From the NCBI RefSeq assembly GCF_963966145.1, contig NC_091052.1, forward strand, positions 18,910,001 to 18,974,000: DNA of 64,000 nucleotides, written 5' to 3'. The notes under the pieces are model-generated. The model saw nothing but the letters and a program-made list of their open reading frames with translations. It did not search any database and was not told the origin of the DNA. The DNA is from Tenebrio molitor. Taxonomy: Eukaryota; Arthropoda; Insecta; Coleoptera; Tenebrionidae. Positions 23,016 through 33,657 of this stretch are shown here, piece by piece. Within the stretch, counting starts at the first letter, position 1, and the number at the start of each line of letters is the position of its first letter. Both the position numbers and the translations under genes were made by a program.

Positions 23016-25517
23016 TTGTCAATAGGGTTATTGTTTTCCGGGTTGTGCCGCGGTCGTCTACGCCTCTACGGGGAGGAAACCTTCATCAAAACCCGAAAAT
23101 TGGACCAACTCAGGAAGAAACGCAGCCACCTCCTAGCAGCATTGGCATTTCTTCGACGTTGCCGTGACCAAAATATTTCTCCAACGTTTGTCAAGATCAA
23201 ACACCACATACAGACACCAACCGCGCAGCGGATCATCGACAGAGCTCAGATGGCTCTCACGAGGGAACGAGTACGTGGAATTTACTTCCAGTTAAACAAA
23301 AACGCTGAACAACTTTTGAACCTCCATTTGGAACTTAGCAATATTTTGGATCAACATCACTGGGATCTTATTGACAGAATAACGTCCCTCCACGCAGAAA
23401 ACGAATTGGATAAAGTTACCAAAACTCAGAAGAAGAAGTTTGATAGGCTCATGTCCAAACAACGACCAAACCCAAAACCACATCCGACTCTGGAAAACAA
23501 GAAAACCGTCATCAATCGTTCAAGCAAACAACTATCGGAAAATGCTACTACCCTACTCTCTAAGGGGATGAATTTTGCAATAGCCCCGGCCAGGATTCCA
23601 CAGGAAGAAATCATCACTGAAGTAGAGACAGCAATCCGTCACTTACCAAAGGAAGAAGCAGAAGAGATTCGTTTTGAAACTTGCAGAATCCTCAAAAAAT
23701 CCAAACCACCTAAGCGAAACCTTAGTAGAGATGAGTTGAAAGCACTCAGTGAACTCAGAAAAGATAAGGACATCGTCATCTTACGAGCGGATAAAGGCAA
23801 TATAACCGTCATAATGGACCAGGATGAATACAATGGCAAAATTAGCCAACTATTAGATCCCGAACATTACACTAAATTAAAGAAGGACCCCACGCCTACA
23901 ATAGAACGTCGAACCAGAGAAATTATTAAACAGTCCTCAATCCCCCAACAGGAACAACACCCCCTTCTACCATCATCTACCAGACCACCCCGTTTATACG
24001 GACTCCCGAAGATTCATAAGGAAGAATGCCCTCTACGACCAATTGTGTCCACTATGGGAAGCCCCACCTACAATCTGGCGAAGTATCTTGCTAAACATCT
24101 TCAAACATACACAGGACACACAGATTCTTTCGTAAAAAACTCATTACATTTCGTTGAATCAATCAGGAATGTGAGATTGGACACTACAGATATCTTGGTC
24201 AGCTTCGATGTAGTTTCCTTGTTCACCAACGTACCCGTCGAAGACTCGGTCGAGATAATCAAACAGAATTTGATAACACAAGGACTACGGGAAGATATTC
24301 CAGAATTAGTACGGTTCTGCTTAACATCAACGTACTTCCTATGGGATGGAAATTACTACGAACAGAAGGAAGGAGCAGCAATGGGATCCCCACTATCTCC
24401 GGTCATAGCCAACTTATTCATGGAAACTTTCGAACAAGAAGCCCTTGAGTTAGCTCCACTTAAACCGAAACTTTGGAAACGGTACGTGGATGACACATTT
24501 GTTGTATGGCCACATGGACGTGAATCATTAGATCAATTCTGGAACCACCTGAACAGCCTCCATTCATCCATAAAATTCACAATGGAAATAGAAGAAAACA
24601 ACCAGATTCCTTTTTTGGATGTGTTGGTAACACGGAACAAAGACCAGCTTCGTCACACAGTTTATAGAAAGAAAACACATTCTGACAGATACCTCAATGC
24701 ACAATCTCACCATCACCCACAACACAAAAGAGTCTTGATGAAAACTTTATTCCATCGCGCTGAGACCATCTGTGATGAAGACAGTAAAGAACGAGAATTG
24801 AAACATAATAAGTGGGCGCTGAAATGCAATGGTTTCTCGGACAGGGACATTCGATTTGCAAGAAAAGTTAGACATCACACCGAACAACAAACTTACCAGA
24901 AATTTGCTTGCCTCCCATATGTACAAGGAGTAACGGACCGTATTAGGAAAATTTTGGAGAAGAGAAACGTTGGAACCAGGTTTACCACGGAAAAGAAAAT
25001 CTCTCAGATCCTTCCAACACCTCAGGATAAACTCCCCCTGTTCCAGTCTGAAGGGATTTACAAAGTAGAATGCCTGTGCGGGAAATGCTACATCGGACAA
25101 ACAGGACGTTCAATACAATGTCGATTAAAGGAACATAGTAGGGCCATCAAGCAGTATGATAAGGAGAAATCAGCATTGGCGGAACATAAATTCGAAGATG
25201 GAGACCACACGTTCGACCTTGAAAAAACAGTAGTTCTGGCTAAAACATCTAAATACCATCAAAGATTAATAAGGGAAGCAATCGAGATTAGAAAAAATCC
25301 AAATAATTTCAACAGAGACCAAGGTGTTGAGCTTTCTAGCACGTGGAATTCCGTTATTCGACCATGTACGCACCCCCCCCCCACTAACTTCAGTCACCGA
25401 GCCACGCCTACCACCCCCACCACCAATCCCACGGGGACCACTCCCACCACTAATCATATAAATAGCCCAACACGGAATAGACCAAACCAGTTTATTTACA
25501 AGCTCCGAAGAAGATAG
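23016..25517 (+). CDS. Penelope-like reverse transcriptase with GIY-YIG endonuclease
   Basis: Copies element RNA into DNA at a nick made by its own endonuclease. Uninterrupted frame of 833 codons. Residues about 60-230 are a basic N-terminal region. The RT domain follows, with ILRADKGNITVIMDQDEY, LYGLPKIHK, LRPIVSTMGSPTYNLAK, SFDVVSLFTNVPVEDS (catalytic Asp about 398), GAAMGSPLSPVIANLFME and RYVDDTFVVW (Asp about 492-493). A GIY-YIG nuclease begins at about 680 (EGIYKVECLCGKCYIGQTGR) with the downstream Arg and His-Glu positions present. The tail is Pro/Thr-rich. The listed first codon is TTG, and the first ATG in frame is codon 79, ahead of the RT core. The true N-terminus therefore comes either from that ATG or, as in Drosophila Penelope, from splicing of a leader exon. 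All catalytic motifs are intact. Confidence 0.92.
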   Translation: MSIGLLFSGLCRGRLRLYGEETFIKTRKLDQLRKKRSHLLAALAFLRRCRDQNISPTFVKIKHHIQTPTAQRIIDRAQMALTRERVRGIYFQLNKNAEQLLNLHLELSNILDQHHWDLIDRITSLHAENELDKVTKTQKKKFDRLMSKQRPNPKPHPTLENKKTVINRSSKQLSENATTLLSKGMNFAIAPARIPQEEIITEVETAIRHLPKEEAEEIRFETCRILKKSKPPKRNLSRDELKALSELRKDKDIVILRADKGNITVIMDQDEYNGKISQLLDPEHYTKLKKDPTPTIERRTREIIKQSSIPQQEQHPLLPSSTRPPRLYGLPKIHKEECPLRPIVSTMGSPTYNLAKYLAKHLQTYTGHTDSFVKNSLHFVESIRNVRLDTTDILVSFDVVSLFTNVPVEDSVEIIKQNLITQGLREDIPELVRFCLTSTYFLWDGNYYEQKEGAAMGSPLSPVIANLFMETFEQEALELAPLKPKLWKRYVDDTFVVWPHGRESLDQFWNHLNSLHSSIKFTMEIEENNQIPFLDVLVTRNKDQLRHTVYRKKTHSDRYLNAQSHHHPQHKRVLMKTLFHRAETICDEDSKERELKHNKWALKCNGFSDRDIRFARKVRHHTEQQTYQKFACLPYVQGVTDRIRKILEKRNVGTRFTTEKKISQILPTPQDKLPLFQSEGIYKVECLCGKCYIGQTGRSIQCRLKEHSRAIKQYDKEKSALAEHKFEDGDHTFDLEKTVVLAKTSKYHQRLIREAIEIRKNPNNFNRDQGVELSSTWNSVIRPCTHPPPTNFSHRATPTTPTTNPTGTTPTTNHINSPTRNRPNQFIYKLRRR

Positions 25518-25840
25518 CAGCATGGCTATTGAAACGTCAGCTACCCAGCAATCTAGACGACCGCGGCACAACCCGGAAAACAATAACCCCGATCTGAAAC
25601 AAACTTAGTAATGGCGCGAATGCGTGGCTGAGGTTGTGTTGTCGTTGGCGATGACTCGGTCGTCGGCTTCTTGCTCGATGTTGCGGGCGCGAAAGTCGAT
25701 GGTCAAGGAGATGCTTCCGGAGCATGACACGGCGTCGGCGGGAGCGTTCTCAGAGTTTGGTGCGTTTGTACCTGGCGTCTGGGAACGTCGGGGATGGAAG
25801 TTGTTGCCTCGTGGTCTTCCGGATCGTCGGGGTCACCAAT

Positions 25841-26046
25841 TGTGGAGTACTTTTGGTCCGGAATGAATGAGACGGCTTGATACGGATTTGAGTTTAATGT
25901 AACAATAATAACAATAACGATAACAAAAGATAACAATGAATGGGTGAATAACAAAATGGTGAACGGCGTGGTTGGTGGTGCCGTGGTTGAAGTTGATCGG
26001 CGAGAGAGTGAGTCTAAGGGATGCGACGTCTTTTATCCCTTCGGTT
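25841..26046 (+). repeat. Penelope-like element, right pseudo-LTR
   Basis: Second copy of the 206-bp direct repeat. It ends at CCCTTCGGTT and is followed after four bases by the target duplication of the P2 element. Confidence 0.85.
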
Positions 26047-26156
26047 CGAAAAGGCGTGCAAGGCCATCTGAGTCAAAAAGCTACGCTTATAAGGCCGTTT
26101 CAATTTTCGATTTTTCCATATAAACTTTGTTTCTGTGACATTTTGGGCGGCAGAAC

Positions 26157-26490
26157 CAAGGTTGGTAGAACTGACTAATTTGTATAATAGGTTGCCTCGT
26201 TGCCATTTAAAGCAATAGTCTGAATTTTTTCCCCCCGCAAAAGTTACTCGTGACGTCACAGTGTACTAAACTTTTACGACAGAGTCTGTCGATCATGCAT
26301 TAGGTGTTCCCTCGCTAGAATAAAGCCCAAAAAGCCACCCAATAAACTCCACGGAGCTTATAAACCTTGGGTTCTATTCGAACACCCAAAATTTCTGGGT
26401 TGATTTTACGTCACGAGTTACTTTTCCCCCCGCCCCGCAATTTTCAACGAGGCAACCTATTATACAAATTAGTCAGTTCTACCAACCTTG
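26157..26490. mobile_element. P-type MITE P5
   Basis: Exact 8-bp duplication GGCAGAAC at 26149-26156 and 26491-26498. 46-bp TIRs start CAAGGTTGGTAGAACTGACT. A CA start with 8-bp duplications fits the P superfamily. No coding content in 334 bp. Confidence 0.75.
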
Positions 26491-26628
26491 GGCAGAACCT
26501 TTTTGCGCTCCATCTACCGATTTCGAACGCAATCGATTGAGACTTTTTCACGGCCTCCTTGATTTATAAGAGACTCGTCTCTTATCCGGCCTGTCGCATT
26601 CGATAAATGTCTGTTTTTGAAAATTCCC

Positions 26629-27680
26629 CATAGACAACACAGTAAACCTATAGAACGCAAACTCCTATGCATTTTATCGGTTTTTTTGGAAACGCACCCA
26701 CCACAAGCCGTCAGGGGACGCTGCTGTTTTATAAAAATAAAAATCGCGGAAACTTATGCCAAAATTAAAAAAATATATATATTTTGACATATTAAGTCAT
26801 AAATAATAAATCTACTGTTACGAGAATTTGCAGAGTGAAAGGTATTTAAACCATGTGGAACTCGCCATAGATTTTCAAATCCAATTAAATATCCTGAGCA
26901 TTTTGTGGAATGGATTAAAAACACGGGGAACAAGCAGTGTAGGTGTGTAGGTATAACAGCTACACTGTGTGTGGACTTCATTTTACCAGCAAATACTTCG
27001 GCACGAACAATAGATTGCTGAATGTGGCCGTACCCTCGACTCAATACAACTTCCATGCTTTTCCAGTCCAGACTTACTTCCAGTAATAGTAAAAAAAATA
27101 TTAATAATTATATTTTAACTGAAAACTATTTTTTATAGAATTTTCATCCGATCTACTGATCTACGATATTTCTACTGAAGACGCTATAAGTAAATTGTGT
27201 AAATCCTGTTTTATGTAGTAATGAAGATATAAATTCTTGTGAAAGTTTCAAAAAGAAAATAAGAAAAGCTGAGCATAATCAAAATTATAAAAAACCCGAA
27301 TGTTAATCCAAAATTCGGGCTGCAACTACGGGCTGCAATATACCGAAAAATGCAAAATTCGATGTCAAAATAAAGAGCAAAATTTTGAAGGTGAGGAAGC
27401 CATAAATCTCTGTGTGTCGCAATGGAGGAAAAGAAACACCAAATCAAAATTTATAAAAATGCAATGGAAGTGTATCGAAAAAAATTGAAAATAAAAACTT
27501 GAAAATAAATGTAGTCTTTTAATTTAATAAATAAATTATTTTGAAAATTAAAATAAATAAAAAAGCCAGGATATCCAGCTGGCTGTGTCTTATTTTGCAC
27601 CTACCACAAGCCAGTAGATGGCGTCGGGACACAAAAAACTATGGGAGTTTGCGTTCTATAGGTTTACTGTGTTGTCTATG
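26629..27680. mobile_element. P-superfamily element P3, internally deleted
   Basis: Exact 8-bp duplication AAATTCCC at 26621-26628 and 27681-27688. TIRs start CATAGACAACACAGTAAACC and continue TATAGAACGCAAACTCC on both ends. Related in its TIR to P1 (CATAGA...CTATAGAATGCAAAG). It is 1052 bp long; frames inside (for example minus 26754-27056) show no transposase motif. Confidence 0.8.
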
Positions 27681-27823
27681 AAATTCCCCGTATAGTATGT
27701 CCATCTAGCGACTTTAATATGACCTATATATTAGTATATGCAACTAAAAATACGTATGAATAATGACATTTTATATAATAAATTGTCAATTTGAAAAACT
27801 AAGTGCAGTCGAAACCTTAAAAA

Positions 27824-28241
27824 ATGCCACAAACAAAGAAAAAATGTTGTATTAGTTCACGACATAAAGTTAACATTTCTTATCATAATCTACCCAATGA
27901 TATCACTTTAAATGCGGCATAGAAGATAGGACTGAGAGATCATACTGGTAATATCTATCATGAGTGCCGCAGAATATGCAAGTAGTAAAATGTTACCAAG
28001 ATTCCAAAATTTAAGGATCAATGTAAATATTTCAGTCACCTTGCAAGATAGTTCTCTGGAAAAACTAGAAAAATTGTCTTCCTTTACTTATTTGCCAAGT
28101 ACCAATTTTCAAATTGAGACGGCGGCAACAGCTTTTTTATGTGGATACTTAATTATGAAAATAACGGAGGAGTCCATGGATGTGATTATTGCTTGTCACA
28201 TTTACAAGATTCAAATTCGAAAAAGAAAATCCCTGTACTGA
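27824..28241 (+). pseudogene. Degraded THAP/P-type transposase
   Basis: The frame from 27824 gives MPQTKKKCCISS...YHNLPND, which resembles the start of a THAP finger (M-P-x, Cys pair, then H-x-L-P). A stop follows. After a gap, 27960-28241 gives a frame ending ETAATAFLCGYLIMKITEES then ACHIYK, like the conserved C-terminal G-Y-I/L block and Cys residues of P/THAP9 transposases. The catalytic middle is missing. Internal stops make it inactive. Confidence 0.45.
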
Positions 28242-28304
28242 AATTAATTTATTACTAAGATAGAGGAAGGCTAAGTTACCCCAATGATCAATTTGTGGGT
28301 CTAG

Positions 28305-28536
28305 TATAGTTTGGGAATGAGAAATTGGAATTTTAGCTTCTTCACTTGCAATGGGTTTTGGGAAGGTTAAACATTATAGATAATAATGAAGATTTACGGC
28401 TATGAGCAGTTCATTCCAGGAGGGACAAACAAGCTGCATTTTGCCGATATTCGGCATCCCTTTTTAGTAACTAGCAGGTAGATAAACTTACACAAGTGAA
28501 GAAGCTAAAACTCCAATTTCTCGTTCGCAAACTATA
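28305..28536. repeat. Hairpin element H16
   Basis: Arms of about 43 bp: TATAGTTTGGGAATGAGAAA then TTTTAGCTTCTTCACTTG, against CAAGTGAAGAAGCTAAAA then TCGTTCGCAAACTATATA. The 140-base loop holds a smaller hairpin (GCCGATATTCGGC). Tip similar to the other hairpin elements. Confidence 0.6.
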
Positions 28537-29266
28537 TAATTTACAATAATTTCAATAATAGTAGAAATTCTACCAAGCATTCCAAAGAAAAATATAAATT
28601 TTGTTTTGAAGAATATCTTGGCCTCAATCTTTCGGGAAATCCACTAATTCATTGTCCTGTTCATAGTAAAATGTGAGTAAGACACTTATTTAAAAATTAC
28701 AACTTTCTGCCATTGTAAATTTTTGTAACTTGCACTCAGACAAATAAAAAAAATTATAAAAAAGAAAATAGTTGAAATTAAATTTACCGTTCATAAAAAA
28801 ATCTTTTTGATTTGAGATTTTGAAAAAGTGTCAGATGTATGTGTGCGTTAAAACTGTTGAAAAATGTTGAAAACACGTCTATAAAACAATAATTTCCTGC
28901 AAGGCAGGCAACCAGTACAACACATAAGCCCCGTATTGTGGCGCACCCTATAAAACAAAAATAATGCTTAGAACTACGAATGCGGCAGGCCGGATAAGAG
29001 ACGAGTCTCTTATGAATCTAGGAGGTCGTGGACTTTTTCCACTGTTTACTTTGAGGTTAAGTGCTTAAAACATAAATGCAATAACATATCCAAGATCCGA
29101 GCTTATTTTGGATACATTCTGGACTAGCAAAATACTAATAAATTAGAATTGCAAAAAAAACATGAAATCATAACACAAGGTAGATTAGAACAATTTATAA
29201 CTTTAATATTTTTCTGCAAAGGAGTTTGTTCTGGATTGCACATTTCCTCTTTAATAAATCTGGGTA

Positions 29267-29793
29267 ATCTTGCATTTTAGGGACCTGAATCACTGCGCAT
29301 GTGCCAAACTCGTGGCCTTCACTGTGCAAGCGCGCAAGCGGGTAATTATACAGTTTAGGTCGACAAATCTGACGCATGCGCAGATGATTGAATCTCACGC
29401 GGATTTTGCTAGCGATGTTACCATATTGTTTAATAACAATTTATTTTAAATATTTAAAATACCTAAAAACAGACAATGCTTCATGCTGGACCCGTATATA
29501 TTGAACCCAGGTTTAAATTCACCGAGTTTCGGAATTTCGGAATTCCATTTGCGCATGCGTCAGATTTGTCGACCTAAACTGTATAATTACCTTCAAGCGT
29601 ATGAACATGTCTAATTTAAGTCATGTTTAAATTTAATAAGGGTGTCGTGATACGGCCCAACGTATGTGAAGAATAAAAACAAGATACAAGAGAAACGTGA
29701 TAACAGTGTACCTATTTTCTGATTTTTGTGCTCGTTTCTCGCCCATGCGCAGTACGCATTTATTCAGGTCCCTAAAATGCAAGATTATACAAG
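29267..29793. mobile_element. Two nested MITEs
   Basis: Outer arms ATCTTGCATTTTAGGGACCT at 29267 and, inverted, AGGTCCCTAAAATGCAAGAT ending at about 29787, each with a subterminal GCGCATG word. Inner arms GGTAATTATACAGTTTAGGT at 29340 and ACCTAAACTGTATAATTACC ending at about 29591, each followed by TCTGACGCATGCGCA. No coding. Confidence 0.65.
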
Positions 29794-30194
29794 ATTTTTT
29801 TCTGGACAAATATGTATTATCTAAAACTGGTTTCAGCTCGCAGATCTGATTTTTATGTACTAGACAAGATGAAAGTATTGGATTTTCTAGCAAATGAGGG
29901 CCCATTATCTCAAACATTTGGTGGCTTATACTGCGCAGAAATACTATTTACTTGAATTGATTTGGATGTCATTGGAACGGTTGGAATGATGAAAGACTCT
30001 ACAGGATTTTGGGGTACCTACAGGAATTTCAACCGGAGTTTCAGTGGGAAAAGCCTAAAAACAAAAACATTAATAAGATGACAGTAATTGATACCTGGAG
30101 GTCCCTGATTATGACTGTGAAAACTAATAAGTAATTAATAGAGTCCATGTATTTCTATCTCTTACTAATACAAGTAAAAGCATTTGATAATGGT

Positions 30195-30470
30195 TTATGC
30201 ATATGGCCCATTGTCTCCATAAATTTGCTTACCGCAAAACGTTTCAAAAGCTTCGAACCATTTTTGTCTTTGTTTCATATTGCTGCGAATTTCAAATAAG
30301 CGAACATCTTTTGCCCCACAAATGAAACACACTTTTACCATTTCATGTAAAATAGAAGGGTAATATTTTAAATTGCCGCCAATATTGCAGCTTTGATTCG
30401 TTAATCGGCCACCGAGGGCGCGCAATAAGGTTCTGTCTTCTTTTGTTTTATGGCCACTCTGCAGAAACAA
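30195..30470 (-). pseudogene. THAP-like zinc finger frame of P2
   Basis: The minus-strand frame ends with MVKVCFICGAKDVRLFEI and RQKWFEAFETFCGKQIYGDN. Cys-x2-Cys, a conserved Phe, and R-x-K-W match the first half of a THAP domain, the DNA-binding module of P transposases, and it lies just inside the right end of P2 where exon 1 is expected. The later Cys-x2-His pair is not found and no transposase body follows. Confidence 0.45.
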
Positions 30471-30536
30471 TTATTATGTACAATTGAAACGGCCTTATAA
30501 GCGTAGCTTTTTGATTCAGATGGCCTTGAAGGCGTG

Positions 30537-31170
30537 ATATAATAATAATACTAAAAACAGTGACATTTAATTTTTTAATTGACGGATACTGTGGTGTCGC
30601 GGCAGACCGTAGACGTGACCTTGGGTGGAATCCTTCAACTTTAACGGTTTTAAATTTTTTTTAATTTTTTTTCATTGAAAAAGTGGCAAAGTAGAAAAAA
30701 TACTGTATGACATCTCGTTTATAAGGCATTTTATCGCACTTACTTCTTTAGGGCACTCCTCGCTACGCTCGTCGTGCTCTAAACCCGTGCGTGCGATAAA
30801 ATGCTTCTTATAAGACTCGTATCATAATATACTATTTTTTAATAAGGATAATTGAATTATTAAATAATCGTAACAAATCCTTCAAATGATCTTCCTTACA
30901 TTTGACTGGGTCGAACTGCCTGTGGACACTTCTACTTCTAGGACTTGAAGTATTTCTATTCCGCTCACAAAAAAATACCACTTTAACCGTTTCTATGGAG
31001 ATACCGCTTGAAGATAAAAATTATTATGAAGTATTCACTATACAGATGAATTGAAACAAATCATTTTAGGTATATGTAATTTTGTTTATTTATATTGAAA
31101 TACAGATAGTTCCGTTCTATATCTTTCATTATTGCGGTAGAAACAATTTGTCTAAGTTAATGTAGGTGTG
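30537..31170 (+). repeat. Paralogous repeat block, copy A part 2 (with hairpin H7)
   Basis: Contains hairpin H7 at 30698-30835 (arms CATTTTATCGCAC / GTGCGATAAAATG, loop CCTCGCTACGCTCGTCGTGC, right tip ATAATATACTATTTTTT). Then come Y (30838-31015, around CTTCTACTTCTAGGACTTGA) and Z (31020-31170). Copy B (46395-48090) has the same pieces in the order Y, inverted H7, Z. Confidence 0.7.
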
Positions 31171-31296
31171 AACTTAAAGTCGATTTTAGCTTAAAGTGGC
31201 TTTAATGGATTGTTGCAACAATATGTTTCTATGGTAAATGGTAAACTTTAATGTTAAAGTAACTTTAGGCTGATTATAAAATTGGGGGTAATACTA

Positions 31297-31405
31297 CCGA
31301 GCGATCATTTAAAAAATAAATCGAGTTTGCTTTGGAGCCTATGCTATAGCATGGGTTGCCATAGGTAACACGCCGACTCGATTTATTTTTTAATTGATCG
31401 CATCG
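31297..31405. repeat. Hairpin element H15, copy 1
   Basis: Arms GCGATCATTTAAAAAATAAA then TCGAG, against CTCGATTTATTTTTTAATTG then ATCGC, around TATGCTATAGCATGGGTTGC. An inverted second copy is at 63541-63652. The flank after it (from 31408) matches 50535-50640, where no hairpin is present. Confidence 0.7.
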
Positions 31406-31898
31406 TATTATCAGCTGTACCTACGTACTTTAAAATATTAAATTCTAAATTTGTCTTTTCCTGATAATATTTGATATCACCTATATTTGACCATATTATT
31501 TATGTATTATTTTATGTTTTATAGGTACATAATAATAATAATTTTCAGAATTTATTCAGAAAATACACACAGGTGTTTAACTTCGTCCATAAAAATATTA
31601 ATTTTTGTTAACTACTTATAAAGTTAAATGTTTACTAATGCTAAAAAATTCATTGTAATTATATAATGGGTTGTTTATTAGAAAATTTTTAACAATCGCT
31701 AAAAATACTTTGGTTGGCTGCTCTCTTACTGTTCTCTCGATGGCGTTGTAAAATTTAGGTGATAGATACTCAAACTGCTTTATGGATTTTGTAAGACTGT
31801 GACATGGTAAGTATAAGTCTGTTTTGTGACGGGTATCATGCTGATGAACATCCTGTGCCCTATCAACAGACGACCTCTTGTGCATTACATATAAAACA

Positions 31899-33277
31899 TT
31901 ATTTATAATTATTTAAAACAGCAAGTAGAGAATATGATCTTCTCAGTATCTGAAATTAAATTTTAATGAAAAAAACATAAATATTAATCGGGGAAATAAT
32001 TACTGTTGTAAATGAAATCAAAGATAAGTCTAGAATTTTTCCGGCTGTAACGACCATTGGCCTTTTGGAACGTTCCATTAAAACGATCAATGCCTTTCTG
32101 CACGTCATGTCATAATTGTACCATTTACCCATGTAAATTGCATCAGTAACAGTATTGCTCTAAAATTTGATACTAAATCAAATAGGTCAAAAATTGAAAA
32201 CTATTTTCAACCTCCTCATACAGCGTTGTTCCGTAATAACAATAGAGATAAATTTCTCCAAGCATTGGAATCAAATACATAACCATAGCGAAAAAGTTAA
32301 AACTTAAAGGTTCTGTCTGAAACAATTAATTAAGTAGTACCTAGTTTTAAGTAAGGCATTAACATACCATTGTCAGTTGTAAGCATGAAACGCAAATTAC
32401 AATAACGCCTCCGACAAATTGACTAAACACAACTAACGAAAAACATCCTTCATATTTTCTGACAAAGCTGAAAATGTCTTCTCATTAAGGAACTGTCACA
32501 GATATTGGGTGTTGGTACTTAATGATTGCAGTATGATGGTCGACGCATTTTCTGATTTTTTCATAAATACTTTCTCCGCGCTCATCGAGATTTTGCAAAT
32601 TATATTTTAGAATTTTAAGCTAACCAGTGCATTGACAAGCAAGACCAGCGATCAATGGATCAGTAACACCACTACTAAGGGCTGCATATGAAACTCCTGA
32701 AATTCTGAAATTAATTGCCACTAAAAAGGGCTTAGTACTTGCCAATAACTAGGTAGGTGTAAATTAAAGAATAGATGGTTAATCTTGAGGTCGGGTCAAG
32801 AGGAAACCACACGTCGATCGGAAGTCTGTAATTCTTCCAGAAGAGTGGTTTGACTGCCCAACTTGCCAGACCAATGGTGACTGAAACTAAAAATATTGTC
32901 GTAATTCGTTTGCAAATTTTTTTGCAATCATTTAGGATTTTCTTCTGAGCATCGCCAAAAACTGTGAAGAACGGAGAATCAAAGTAATGGATGCATTCCT
33001 TGATTTGGTCGCCATTGACGATGAACGGCAGAAATTTTGCAATGTAACATCCCATCTCAGCTAAAAGAAAAGCGTTTTCTGCCACTTTTGTCAAGTCAAC
33101 ATTGTCGTCAAGAAGTAAATAAAGGCAACCGAACAACGGCACTGGTATTATGAAAGCAAAATACATAAGAAAAGCGTGCAGTTTATAAAAATATTTGTGT
33201 TTATCGGGAGGATATAAACCAAAAGCTCGCATTACGATCAAGTTAATATAAAAGCTTTGTTCAATTGCACTTGCCAT
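31899..33277 (-). pseudogene. Odorant receptor OR-C, near-intact pseudogene
   Basis: Exons by comparison with OR-D: 32743-33277, 32519-32696, 32368-32467, 32212-32316, 32004-32159, 31899-31949, each the same length as in OR-D (total 1125 bases). Splice sites are kept, including the GC donor of intron 1. The only clear lesion is TAG at 32620-32622 (codon 204), where OR-D has CAG for Gln; it truncates the protein between the fourth and fifth membrane segments. Exon 1 differs from OR-D by only a few residues (for example A4/P4, H33/Q33, I/V152), so the duplication and the stop are recent. It could still be polymorphic or read through, as some fly receptor pseudogenes are. Confidence 0.88.
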
Positions 33278-33370
33278 TATCTTGCAACAAATAGCGATTG
33301 AAAGTCTTACACTCTGACTTTATATATCCTACGTCTTTGTTCTTTCCCTTTAATTAAAAGTGGATTGTAG

Positions 33371-33386
33371 TAATTTTACATCAAAG
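33371..33386 (-). promoter_or_regulatory. Shared OR upstream motif (copy C)
   Basis: TAATTTTACATCAAAG, 94-109 bases upstream of the OR-C start, with GTAAAATTAAA following distally and TTTAATTAAAAG on the gene side, as for OR-D. Confidence 0.45.
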
Positions 33387-33657
33387 GCTTGACAGAACTG
33401 TAAAATTAAAAACTTGAATGTAAGACGAAACTTATAATGGTATCATTGGAACAAATAACGCATTAATAAAAAATACAAAATTCAATTCCTCCTAGTACGC
33501 CCACAAACTTTTGAACTGATGGTTGTGGTTGTGATGCATTTTCATTGTCACAAGTTTCTTACAGTATTGGTTAATAAATTCGCAATCGTAATATTGATTA
33601 ATCGTAAAATATGAATTATTAAAAATGATCATTAAAACCGTCCATTTAGCATAGGTA

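Larger units (their letters stand above)
22273..26046 (+). mobile_element. Penelope-like retroelement, full length
   Basis: Direct repeats of 206 bp at 22273-22478 and 25841-26046 (starting TGTGGAGTACTTTTGGTCCG, ending TTTTATCCCTTCGGTT) are the pseudo-LTRs typical of Penelope-like elements, not true LTRs. Between them are a tandem-repeat leader, one long frame (RT plus GIY-YIG) and a tail of about 320 bp. A perfect 35-bp inverted repeat (23027-23061 and 25556-25590) brackets the frame. Differences between the two pseudo-LTRs are few (for example GATGCTGATTT against GATACGGATTT), pointing to a young copy. It interrupts the paralogous repeat block at CGTAATAGG. Confidence 0.9.
26539..29037 (+). 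mobile_element. Inverted-repeat element enclosing a P-like remnant
   Basis: Arms at 26539-26602 and 28977-29037 share CTTTTTCACGGCCTCC (right: inverted, with small changes), ATAAGAGACTCGTCTCTTAT and CCGGCCTG. It encloses P3 (26629-27680) and the degraded P-like frame at 27824-28241. Exact termini and target duplication are not resolved. Confidence 0.55.
26059..30528 (-). mobile_element. P-superfamily transposon P2, with several nested elements
   Basis: Exact 8-bp duplication AAGGCGTG at 26051-26058 and 30529-30536. TIRs begin CAAGGCCATCTGA and continue to AAAAAGCTACGCTTATAAGG on both sides, about 45-50 bp. A THAP-like frame (30195-30470) reads in from the right end as expected for P elements. 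The rest is filled by later insertions: 26157-26490, the pair of arms 26539-26602 / 28977-29037, 26629-27680, and MITEs at 29267-29793. In the paralogous copy at 47.5 kb the site is empty. Confidence 0.8.

Noticed and set aside
22273..26046. Hammerhead ribozyme in the pseudo-LTRs
   Set aside because: Expected in many Penelope-like elements, but no CTGANGA...GAAA core was found on either strand. The closest text (CTGAGGGACATGCCGAAC) breaks the core at the second conserved purine position. A covariance-model search would settle it.
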